A stretch of DNA of 7,957 nt from Acetobacterium sp. (GTDB lineage Bacteria; Bacillota; Clostridia; Eubacteriales; Eubacteriaceae): NCBI GenBank assembly GCA_022013395.1, contig JAKLQL010000157.1, forward strand, positions 1 to 7,957. Direction: 5' to 3'. Below are positions 1 through 5,568 of the stretch, in pieces. Positions within the stretch are counted from its first letter, which is position 1; every line of letters begins with the position of its first letter. The notes under the pieces are model-generated. The model made no database searches, was not told the origin of the DNA, and saw only the letters and a program-made list of their open reading frames with translations. The translations under genes were made by a program, and so were the position numbers.

Positions 1-1
1 A

Positions 2-100
2 ACCGAAACCCTGGCCGATACGATCACGATCAAGGTTGGTGTGGGTGAAGTGTTTAACTTGAATGGACATGATACCAGTATTGAACTGACTAAGAAATAG
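2..100 (+). CDS. C-terminal end of an unidentified protein (5' truncated)
   Basis: An open frame enters from the left edge and ends at the TAG at 98-100, giving 33 residues that finish with the sequence DTSIELTKK. The tail alternates hydrophobic and polar residues (TITIKVGVGEVFNL), as in a beta-strand-rich domain, and ends in two lysines. I do not recognise the family and 33 residues are too few to assign a function. The reading is supported by the strong intrinsic terminator that starts 15 bases after the stop, which is where a gene end would be expected, and by the lack of another plausible frame there. It converges with pheA on the other strand. Confidence 0.55.
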   Translation, partial: TETLADTITIKVGVGEVFNLNGHDTSIELTKK

Positions 101-114
101 AATTCTAAAAATTT

Positions 115-161
115 AAACCCCGTTGGAGCAATCAGATGCTCCAGCGGGGTTTAATTATTTT
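115..161. terminator. Bidirectional intrinsic terminator between convergent genes
   Basis: A 16-bp stem is formed by 115-130 and 137-152, with a six-base loop ATCAGA. It contains a CCCCG/CGGGG core and a single T-G wobble. It is followed on the + strand by TTAATTATTTT, and on the minus strand by AAATTTTT. It therefore suits both the + gene ending at 100 and pheA, which ends at 170 on the minus strand. Confidence 0.85.
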
Positions 162-169
162 AGCATGGT

Positions 170-1084
170 TTACTTTTCTTCAAACTGCGGATAATACCCC
201 AGAAACTGAAAGTACTCGACCTTCTCCTGAATAATCGGCAGCAGGTTAACCAGGGTGTTTTGGGAAATATTGCCGGTAAAGTCAATAAAGAACAGGTATT
301 CCCAGTTCTCTTTTAACAGCGGACGGGATTCGATTTTGCATAAATTTAATGAAAACACTGAAAAAATACCAATGATTTCATAAAGTGCTCCGGGACGATG
401 GGGCAGACGAAAGGCAATGCTGACCCGGCTGGGATTTTCAAACAGTTCAATCTCCCGGGAAATGACCACAAACCGGGTCACATTGGTTTGTGAAAAGTTG
501 ATGTTTTCAGCTAAAACTTCCAGGTCATAAATTTCCCCGGCCCGTCGGCTGGCAATGGCGGCCATTCCGGGATCATTTTGCTCGGCCACATGAGCGGCTC
601 CAATGGCGGTATTGTAATAGGGGATACACTGCCAATGGGGGTAATTGTCGAGAAATTCCTGAGATTGGGAAAATCCCTGGGGATGGGAGTATACCGCTTC
701 GATGGTCTCAAAAGTGGCTCCTTTGGGAGCTAACAGACAATGATGAACGCGAATTTCTTCTTCCCCCACAATATAATACTGATAACGGGAAAGTAGATCA
801 TAAACAGCGGCAATGGAGCCAGTAGATGAGTTTTCGATGGGAAGCACCCCATAGTCAACCGTTCCTTGATTAAGGGCTGTAAAAACATCCTCAAAGGTTT
901 TAAAGGGAAATAATTCACCGCTGTTTTTAAAAAAAGCCAGACTGGCTTCTTCGCCATAAGAACCCCGGGTGCCGGCATAAGCCACCCGAGGTTCCTTTTT
1001 TATTGTTTGAGGATAGGCAGAAAATGCTTGTTTTAAAGCATTTAGTGGAATCGAAGCATTCAAGGGATTAGATTGATTCGTCAT
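170..1084 (-). CDS. pheA: Prephenate dehydratase, monofunctional, with C-terminal ACT domain
   Basis: This cytoplasmic enzyme converts prephenate to phenylpyruvate, the committed step to phenylalanine. The 304-residue product has a prephenate dehydratase domain at about residues 33-210: the opening RVAYAGTRGSYGEEA, the ENSSTGS segment at 84-90, SHPQ at 133-136 and the catalytic TRF motif at 203-205. An ACT regulatory domain follows at about 220-297, with the phenylalanine-binding motifs GALY (232-235) and ESRP (252-255), so feedback inhibition by phenylalanine is expected from the family. There is no chorismate mutase domain; the first 32 residues look like a short linker. I chose the ATG at 1084 because the LUD gene stop (TGA, 1088-1086) lies one base upstream, giving coupled translation. 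The open frame runs on to 1138 inside the LUD gene. A TTG at 1096 with GGGGA before it is the main alternative start. Confidence 0.95.
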   Translation of the reverse strand: MTNQSNPLNASIPLNALKQAFSAYPQTIKKEPRVAYAGTRGSYGEEASLAFFKNSGELFPFKTFEDVFTALNQGTVDYGVLPIENSSTGSIAAVYDLLSRYQYYIVGEEEIRVHHCLLAPKGATFETIEAVYSHPQGFSQSQEFLDNYPHWQCIPYYNTAIGAAHVAEQNDPGMAAIASRRAGEIYDLEVLAENINFSQTNVTRFVVISREIELFENPSRVSIAFRLPHRPGALYEIIGIFSVFSLNLCKIESRPLLKENWEYLFFIDFTGNISQNTLVNLLPIIQEKVEYFQFLGYYPQFEEK

Positions 1085-1085
1085 C

Positions 1086-1721
1086 TCAGTAACCAATATT
1101 TTCCCCAACCAGAATAATTTTAATCCGACCAGGAGCACGGCTGTGCCTTGTTACGACAATGTTTGCACACATACAGTCGTCCGAGTGACATTGAGCGCAA
1201 TTTCCGGTATCATAACAGGGTGTTTTGGCATTGATGCGAATCGCATTGACGGGAGCGGCAATATTCTGGGCCCGATAAACGCCGGCAGCCACATTGGCGA
1301 CCACCTTATTGATACCGGCGATAACGATCACCTGTTCCGGGCCAAAGCACATCAGGGCCACCCGATTGCTGAAGCCATCGACGTTAACCAGTTCGCCATC
1401 CATGGTGATGGCATTGGTTCCAGTAATAAAAGTATGCGCTAAAACTCCCTGAGCAACGACTTCTCTTTTTTCCTGATGTGTTTTAGCAAGACTGCGGTCG
1501 ATATATTGATAATCGCCGTTCTTAACGGCATCAAGTAAGCCAAGTTCCTTAATTGATTCAGAACCGCCGTGGGTGACGGTGACACCCTTGGGAATGAATG
1601 ACAAAGCGAGCTCCAGAGCCTCATCGGCCGTTTGACAAAAATAACCCTCAAAATTTCGTTTGTTCATTTTTTTAATTAAAGATTTACTGAGATTCAGATA
1701 ATTATCTTCCTTGTAACCCAA
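1086..1721 (-). CDS. LUD-domain protein (LutC/YkgG-like, lactate utilization family)
   Basis: The 211-residue product matches the LUD domain family, whose members include LutB/LutC of the lactate oxidation complex. Standalone members such as this one have no firmly known reaction. Family-type segments are VTVTHGGSESIKELG (48-61), TGTNAITMDGELVNVDG (100-116), NRVALMCFGPEQVIVIAG (119-136) and NIAAPVNA (153-160). The C-terminal part carries five cysteines at 169, 175, 178, 183 and 185 (C-x5-C-x2-C-x4-C-x-C), a possible metal or Fe-S site. The start is TTG at 1721: GGAGG sits eight bases upstream, whereas the longer frame to 1850 would add 43 very hydrophobic residues encoded by the AT-rich promoter region. 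It is the first gene of a two-gene unit with pheA, one base apart. A role for it in phenylalanine synthesis is not evident. Confidence 0.85.
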   Translation of the reverse strand: MGYKEDNYLNLSKSLIKKMNKRNFEGYFCQTADEALELALSFIPKGVTVTHGGSESIKELGLLDAVKNGDYQYIDRSLAKTHQEKREVVAQGVLAHTFITGTNAITMDGELVNVDGFSNRVALMCFGPEQVIVIAGINKVVANVAAGVYRAQNIAAPVNAIRINAKTPCYDTGNCAQCHSDDCMCANIVVTRHSRAPGRIKIILVGENIGY

Positions 1722-1728
1722 AATATAA

Positions 1729-1733
1729 CCTCC
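1729..1733 (-). promoter_or_regulatory. Ribosome binding site fixing the TTG start of the LUD gene
   Basis: On the minus strand GGAGG is followed by the eight bases TTATATTT and then TTG at 1721. No ATG or GTG at a suitable distance lies in this frame, so the site decides for TTG. Confidence 0.8.
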
Positions 1734-1751
1734 AGAGAAAAGAATAATCTT

Positions 1752-1780
1752 ATTATAATCCAAAGCAATTAAAAAAACAA
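1752..1780 (-). promoter_or_regulatory. SigA-type promoter of the LUD-pheA unit
   Basis: On the minus strand a -35 like TTGTTT (1780-1775) is followed after 17 bases by a perfect TATAAT (1757-1752). Transcription would start near 1745, leaving a leader of only about 24 bases. This leaves no room for a T-box or peptide attenuator ahead of the unit. The -35 matches consensus only in TTG. Confidence 0.6.
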
Positions 1781-1801
1781 AATTAAATAAAAAAATTAGG
1801 G

Positions 1802-1807
1802 TATAAT
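1802..1807 (+). promoter_or_regulatory. -10 element of the HAD hydrolase promoter
   Basis: A perfect TATAAT lies 38 bases before the HAD start, in an AT-rich divergent promoter region shared with the LUD gene. I see no good -35 at 16-18 bases upstream (the 17-base position reads AAAATT), so only the -10 is claimed. Confidence 0.45.
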
Positions 1808-1844
1808 AATAAAAAAGATGCAATAAGATAATAAGGAGGATGAC

Positions 1845-2576
1845 ATGCATAAGTATAAAGGTATTGTATTTGACTTAGACGGGACACTGGTTAATTCCCT
1901 TGAAGATCTAATTGATTCCACCAATGCGATCATGAAATTTCATCAATTCCCAACGCATTCCTATGAAGACGGGAAAAAACTGATTGGACGGGGCATCAGA
2001 AATTTAACAAGAGATGCCATGCCGGAAGAACATCGAGATTCTGAAGGATTTGTGAATGAACTGACAGACATGGTGCGGGCGGAGTATGCCAACAATTATT
2101 TAAAAAAAACTAAGCCTTATCCAGGAATAACGAAACTGTTGGATTACTTGACAGCAAATGAGATTCCTTTTGGGGTTTGTACCAACAAACCTGATCGGGA
2201 GGCAAAAGCTTTGGTTAGAGGGCTGTTTAGAGATTATCATTTTGTCGATGTGGTGGGTTTTACTAAAGAGGATCTCAGAAAACCAAATCCAGCCACGACC
2301 CTGGCCCTGGCTGAAAAAATGGGCGTAAAACCCGAAGAATGTCTCTATGTCGGCGATTCTACCGTTGACTACGAAACCGCCGTCAACGCCGGAATGCTGC
2401 CGGTTTTATGTACCTGGGGATTTGAGTCGTTTGAAGTGATAACTCAGTTTGATGATGCGATCTGGCTTCATAATCCGATGCGGATTGTGGATGCCCTGAG
2501 ATATGGGATGGAAATGTATGCGGTGTTTAATGAAAACCCAGATCCAGATCCGAATGCACATAAGAGACAACCATGA
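1845..2576 (+). CDS. HAD-family phosphatase, phosphoglycolate phosphatase-like
   Basis: A cytoplasmic HAD hydrolase of 243 residues, closest in layout to phosphoglycolate phosphatase (Gph), which removes phosphate from 2-phosphoglycolate; the true substrate cannot be read from sequence. All four HAD motifs are present: DLDGT with the nucleophile Asp10 and acid/base Asp12, Thr113 in CTNK, Lys146 in RKPNP, and GDSTVDYETAVNAG at 170-183 with Asp171 and Asp175. The helical cap lies at about 17-90, between motifs I and II. The start is secure: AAGGAGG at 1833-1839 stands five bases before ATG. An unusual polar tail, ENPDPDPNAHKRQP, follows the catalytic domain. The gene diverges from the LUD gene and no clear terminator follows it, so some transcripts may continue into veg. 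Confidence 0.9.
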   Translation: MHKYKGIVFDLDGTLVNSLEDLIDSTNAIMKFHQFPTHSYEDGKKLIGRGIRNLTRDAMPEEHRDSEGFVNELTDMVRAEYANNYLKKTKPYPGITKLLDYLTANEIPFGVCTNKPDREAKALVRGLFRDYHFVDVVGFTKEDLRKPNPATTLALAEKMGVKPEECLYVGDSTVDYETAVNAGMLPVLCTWGFESFEVITQFDDAIWLHNPMRIVDALRYGMEMYAVFNENPDPDPNAHKRQP

Positions 2577-2619
2577 TAAAAGCAGATTGAAAAAGAATTT
2601 ATGTAGATAAATACTTAAG

Positions 2620-2649
2620 AAATGTAAACGATAAACAAAATGTAAACGA
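2620..2649 (+). repeat. Tandem 12-bp direct repeat upstream of the veg promoter
   Basis: AAATGTAAACGA occurs at 2620-2631 and again, without mismatch, at 2638-2649. The spacing is 18 bases start to start and the second copy ends 16 bases before the veg -35. The interval between them holds a related TAAACAAA. It could be a pair of binding sites for an activator or repressor, or an AT-rich UP-like element. No known regulator consensus is recognised. Confidence 0.6.
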
Positions 2650-2665
2650 AAATCAAAATTACATA

Positions 2666-2694
2666 TTGACAAAAAAAGCAGGTCTTGTTATAAT
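2666..2694 (+). promoter_or_regulatory. Consensus promoter P1 of veg
   Basis: TTGACA (2666-2671), a 17-base spacer and TATAAT (2689-2694) match the SigA consensus at all twelve positions, and a TGn precedes the -10. AT-rich sequence with A runs lies directly upstream. Transcription would begin near 2701. This should be a very strong constitutive promoter, as known for veg in Bacillus subtilis. Confidence 0.85.
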
Positions 2695-2701
2695 AAAAAA
2701 T

Positions 2702-2730
2702 TTTACTTTTCACCATATCTGTGTTATACT
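2702..2730 (+). promoter_or_regulatory. Second promoter P2 of veg
   Basis: TTTACT (2702-2707), 17 bases and TATACT (2725-2730) with a TGn extension form a second SigA-type promoter just downstream of the predicted P1 start. A start near 2737 would leave a leader of about 26 bases carrying the ribosome binding site. Confidence 0.6.
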
Positions 2731-2751
2731 AATGTAGAGAAAACCACAGAG

Positions 2752-2757
2752 AGGTGA
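2752..2757 (+). promoter_or_regulatory. Ribosome binding site of veg
   Basis: AGGTGA lies five bases before the ATG at 2763. The in-frame GTG at 2754 is part of this site, so the longer reading that begins there is unlikely. Confidence 0.75.
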
Positions 2758-2762
2758 AGTTC

Positions 2763-3035
2763 ATGCCAAAAGCAACCATTATGGACATTAGACGCGAGGT
2801 GGAAAATTATCTTGGCAGACGAGTCAAACTTGAAGCGCATAAAAGCAAGAAAAAACTCTACCAAAAAGAAGGGGTAATTGAAAGCACTTATCCCAGTATT
2901 TTTACTGTACGAGTTCAAGAGGATCAAAGAAAAGAACAGAAATTGTCTTTTAGTTATTCTGATCTCTTAACTCAAAGCGTAAAAATTGTATTACTAGATG
3001 AGAATGAAGCTGATGGTGCACTGTTAGTTTCATAA
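2763..3035 (+). CDS. veg: Veg family protein
   Basis: This 90-residue protein matches the Veg family (DUF1021), which is 80-90 residues in Firmicutes. Recognised family segments are an N-terminal helix (MDIRREVENYLGRRVKL, 7-23), a basic stretch (KSKKKLYQKEGVI), TYPSIFTV (42-49) and the conserved SFSYSDLLTQSVKI (62-75). In Bacillus subtilis Veg is made in large amounts from one of the strongest vegetative promoters and has been linked to biofilm gene expression; its biochemical action is not settled. The ATG at 2763 is preferred over the GTG at 2754 because the latter is inside the ribosome binding site. The gene stands alone between its own double promoter and its own terminator, so it is a single-gene transcript. 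The identification is confident at family level. Confidence 0.9.
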   Translation: MPKATIMDIRREVENYLGRRVKLEAHKSKKKLYQKEGVIESTYPSIFTVRVQEDQRKEQKLSFSYSDLLTQSVKIVLLDENEADGALLVS

Positions 3036-3062
3036 CGACAAGATAAAAAGTTCCACATTAGG

Positions 3063-3088
3063 AGAAGAACTTAGGTTCTTCTTTTTTT
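3063..3088 (+). terminator. Intrinsic terminator of veg
   Basis: AGAAGAAC (3063-3070), loop TTAG and GTTCTTCT (3075-3082) form an eight-base stem, followed by a run of Ts to 3088. It starts 27 bases after the veg stop and 15 bases before the arcA -35 region. Confidence 0.85.
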
Positions 3089-3102
3089 GTTGTCTTAAAT
3101 AG

Positions 3103-3131
3103 TAGGCATTTTATTGAACCGATGGTATAAT
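3103..3131 (+). promoter_or_regulatory. Extended -10 promoter of arcA
   Basis: TATAAT (3126-3131) is preceded by TGG, giving an extended -10, and a TAGGCA (4 of 6 to consensus) sits 17 bases upstream at 3103-3108. The start would be near 3138, leaving a leader of about 25 bases. No obvious ArcR/CRP or arginine-box palindrome was recognised. Confidence 0.65.
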
Positions 3132-3162
3132 AACCGGGTATTGAAAAAATTGGAGATAAAAA

Positions 3163-4395
3163 ATGAATGATAAGAACTTAAAAATAGAATCAGAAATAGG
3201 AAAATTGAAAAAGGTGCTGATCCACCGACCAGGGAAAGAACTGGAACGTATTGTCCCGGATTCCCTGAAAGAATTATTATTTGAAGATATTCCCTGGCTC
3301 AAACGGATGCAGGAAGAACATGATTCATTTGCCGACATTCTTAGAATGCGGGGAGCTGAAGTCTTTTATGTGGAAGACTTATTAAAAGATATTTTGAAAA
3401 ATACCGCTATCCGGGAAAACCTGATTGCTGAAGTCATCGATAAGAATCCTTCTTCGGGCAACTACATTGACGGCTTTTTAAATGAGTATTTAATGTCGCT
3501 GGACAGCGATGCCCTGGGCGACGCCCTGATTGCCGGGGTTTTGCAAAAAGAGCTGGATCATCTGGAACGGCACCGGGTGCTGACCGATTATCTGAAAGGG
3601 CCGGAACCCTACGCCTTTTACTTAAACCCACTGCCTAATTTATATTTCATGCGGGATCCAGCGGTAACCATTCACGATGGAATGAGTATTTCGGCCATGG
3701 CGACCCGCACCAGAAAACGGGAAAGCCGCTACATGTCAGCGATTTATGAACATCACCCGATGTTTGCCAGTTGTACGAATAAAACCTTTTACCAAGATAC
3801 CAATTTCTTTTCGGTGGAGGGTGGCGATGTCCTGATTTTGAGTCCCACCGTAGTGGCCGTTGGCTGCAGCGAACGCACCGAGGTCCAGGGGGTGGAAGAG
3901 CTGGCTAAAAACCTCTTTAATGCCGATCTCGGCATTGAAAAGGTATTAGCCGTAAAAATCCCCAGCAACCGAGCCTTTATGCATCTGGACACCGTTTTTA
4001 CAATGGTGGACTATGATAAGTTCATTGTCTACCCGGGGATTCTGGAGCAGGTAGAAACCGTCATCATGACCCCCGGTAAAAAAGATTATTTACATTATGA
4101 ACGCAAAGACAGTTTAACCGATGCCCTTAAATCAGTACTTAATTTACCGGCCATCAACCTGATTCAAAGCGGTGGTGGCAACCCGGTTGCCGCCGCCCGG
4201 GAACAATGGAATGACAGCACCAATACCCTGGCCATTGCCCCTGGCGTCATCGTCGCCTATGCCCGTAATGAACGCTCCAATGAGGTGCTTCAGGAAAACG
4301 GCATCGAAGTGATCGGGATTGAAGCCTCGGAACTGGTCCGTGGCCGCGGCGGCCCCCGCTGTATGACCATGCCCTTATACCGAGATTCATTTTAG
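3163..4395 (+). CDS. arcA: Arginine deiminase
   Basis: This cytoplasmic enzyme hydrolyses L-arginine to L-citrulline and ammonia, the first step of the arginine deiminase pathway. The 410-residue length is normal for the family. Catalytic residues are all in place: Asp165 in FMRDP, Glu219 in VEGGD, His274 and Asp276 in MHLD, and the nucleophile Cys400 in RGRGGPRCMTMPL near the C-terminus. Other conserved parts are the N-terminal GKLKKVLIHRPG (13-24) and GCSERTEVQGV (234-244). Residues about 75-155 form the helical insertion typical of bacterial ADI. GGAGA six bases before the ATG fixes the start. It has its own promoter and is followed after 98 bases by ornithine carbamoyltransferase, the next enzyme of the pathway. 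Carbamate kinase and an antiporter are not present in this window. Confidence 0.97.
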   Translation: MNDKNLKIESEIGKLKKVLIHRPGKELERIVPDSLKELLFEDIPWLKRMQEEHDSFADILRMRGAEVFYVEDLLKDILKNTAIRENLIAEVIDKNPSSGNYIDGFLNEYLMSLDSDALGDALIAGVLQKELDHLERHRVLTDYLKGPEPYAFYLNPLPNLYFMRDPAVTIHDGMSISAMATRTRKRESRYMSAIYEHHPMFASCTNKTFYQDTNFFSVEGGDVLILSPTVVAVGCSERTEVQGVEELAKNLFNADLGIEKVLAVKIPSNRAFMHLDTVFTMVDYDKFIVYPGILEQVETVIMTPGKKDYLHYERKDSLTDALKSVLNLPAINLIQSGGGNPVAAAREQWNDSTNTLAIAPGVIVAYARNERSNEVLQENGIEVIGIEASELVRGRGGPRCMTMPLYRDSF

Positions 4396-4429
4396 TTTGA
4401 GTCTCTTATTTAAAAGAGAAAGATTTACC

Positions 4430-4459
4430 TTGTTAAACAGTCAGATTATCAGTTAAAAT
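4430..4459 (+). promoter_or_regulatory. Possible promoter of argF
   Basis: TTGTTA (4430-4435) and TAAAAT (4454-4459) are separated by 18 bases within the gap after arcA. Both boxes are imperfect, so this is only a candidate. No clear terminator follows arcA, and argF may instead be read from the arcA promoter. Confidence 0.35.
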
Positions 4460-4481
4460 AAACTTAAAAGAAGAGATAAAC

Positions 4482-4486
4482 GGAGG
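4482..4486 (+). promoter_or_regulatory. Ribosome binding site marking the true argF start
   Basis: GGAGG lies seven bases before ATG at 4494, which begins the conserved N-terminal sequence [14 protein letters not shown]. It shows that translation starts here and not at the internal GTG at 4604. Confidence 0.8.
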
Positions 4487-4493
4487 AAGCACT

Positions 4494-5479
4494 ATGAACT
4501 TAAAAGGACGTCATTTATTGACCTTGAAGGATTTTCACCAGAAGAAATACAGTATCTAATTGATTATGCAGCAGCATTAAAAGCCAAGAAAAAATCGGGG
4601 GAGGTGGGGACGCTTCTCAAGGGCAAAAACATTGTGCTTCTTTTTGAAAAGACATCTACCCGAACCCGCTGTGCCTTTGAAGTGGCCGCTTTTGATGAGG
4701 GTGCCAATGTCACCTTTTTAACCAACAGTCAAATGGGTAAAAAAGAATCGATTGAAGATACCGCCATTGTTTTAGGCCGTTTTTATGATGGGATTGAATT
4801 CCGTGGCTTTGAACAGAAAACCGTCGAAATTCTGGCCGAACGTTCCGGGGTACCAGTCTGGAATGGCCTGACCGATGAGGACCATCCCACCCAGGTGTTG
4901 GCCGATATGCTGACCATTCAGGAAAACTTTGGCAGTGTTAAAGGAAAACGACTGGTTTTTGTCGGTGATGCCCGCAACAACATGGGTAACGCGCTGATGA
5001 TCGGCTGTGCCAAACTAGGCATGCATTTTGTTGCCGTGGCCCCAGAATCGCTGTTCCCGGAAGAAACCTTAGTTGCTGAAATGAAAGCCCTGTGCGAAAC
5101 CACCGGCGGCTCGATTACCCTTAGTGCCAATATTAAAGCCGGGGTTAAAGATGCCGACGTGATCTACACCGATGTCTGGGTATCCATGGGTGAAGAAGCT
5201 CAGATGGCCGATCGCATTAAACTGCTGTCACCTTACCAGGTGAATATGGAGATGATCAAAGCCACCAGCAATAATGACGTGATCTTCCTCCATTGTTTAC
5301 CAGCCTTCCACGATCTGGAAACCACCGTTGCCCAGGATGTCAAAGAAAAATTTGGCCTAGACGAAATGGAAGTCACCGATGAGGTGTTTAGAAGCAAGCA
5401 TTCAGTTGTTTTTGACGAAGCCGAGAATCGGATGCATACGATCAAAGCCGTCATGGTATCTTCTCTGGTTGGTGCCTAG
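4494..5479 (+). CDS. argF: Ornithine carbamoyltransferase, with an apparent -1 frameshift after codon 14
   Basis: The enzyme interconverts ornithine plus carbamoyl phosphate and citrulline; next to arcA it could act catabolically (ArcB). Reading from ATG 4494 gives [14 protein letters not shown] and then, in the same frame, a stop at 4557-4559. Shifting back one base at the T run 4532-4535 continues as [20 protein letters not shown] and on without interruption to the TAG ending at 5479. The rebuilt protein has 328 residues, normal for the family. Numbered that way, the carbamoyl-phosphate motif STRTR is at 55-59, HPTQ at 131-134, the ornithine-binding Asp227 and SMG loop at 231-233, and HCLP at 267-270. 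All other parts are intact, so this is either a recent lesion, a homopolymer sequencing error or, less likely, recoding. The intact 3' frame alone has its first usable codon at GTG 4604, which would lose 37 residues. Confidence 0.88.
4530..4559 (+). other. Frameshift site in argF
   Basis: Codons GAT TTT (4530-4535) are followed in frame by CAC and, seven codons later, by TAA at 4557-4559. Adding one T to the run at 4532-4535, or slipping back one base on TTT, gives Asp-Phe-Ser-Pro-Glu-Glu, the sequence expected for this family. The local codons do not form the canonical X-XXY-YYZ slippery heptamer. Confidence 0.85.
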
Positions 5480-5568
5480 TACTCGAGGTTTCAATCAACC
5501 AGAACAGAGCAGAAAGCTAAACAGAAAGATATTATTAACTCGATTTACAACCAGGAGATTAAGAATAA

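Noticed and set aside
1085..1138. Longer pheA reading starting at 1138
   Set aside because: It would overlap the conserved-length LUD gene by 53 bases and has no family similarity; ATG at 1084 gives coupled translation.
1143..1442. Open frame of 99 codons on the + strand opposite the LUD gene
   Set aside because: It is a mirror frame of a conserved coding region with no start signal.
1722..1850. N-terminal extension of the LUD protein by 43 hydrophobic residues, resembling a signal or membrane segment
   Set aside because: It is encoded by the AT-rich divergent promoter region, overlaps the HAD start, and GGAGG points to the TTG at 1721.
1722..1851. T-box or attenuator ahead of the pheA unit
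   Set aside because: The predicted leader is only about 24 bases and holds just the ribosome binding site.
4402..4419. Hairpin TCTCTT/AAGAGA after arcA as a terminator
   Set aside because: The stem is only six AT-rich pairs and is not followed by a T run.
4604..5479. OTC gene starting at GTG 4604 as the real gene
   Set aside because: It lacks the conserved N-terminal helix, has no ribosome binding site at proper distance, and the missing part is present upstream in another frame.
5464..5503. Dyad TCTGGTTG/CAACCAGA at the end of argF as a terminator or riboswitch
   Set aside because: The loop is 24 bases, there is no T run after it, and no known RNA family is recognised.
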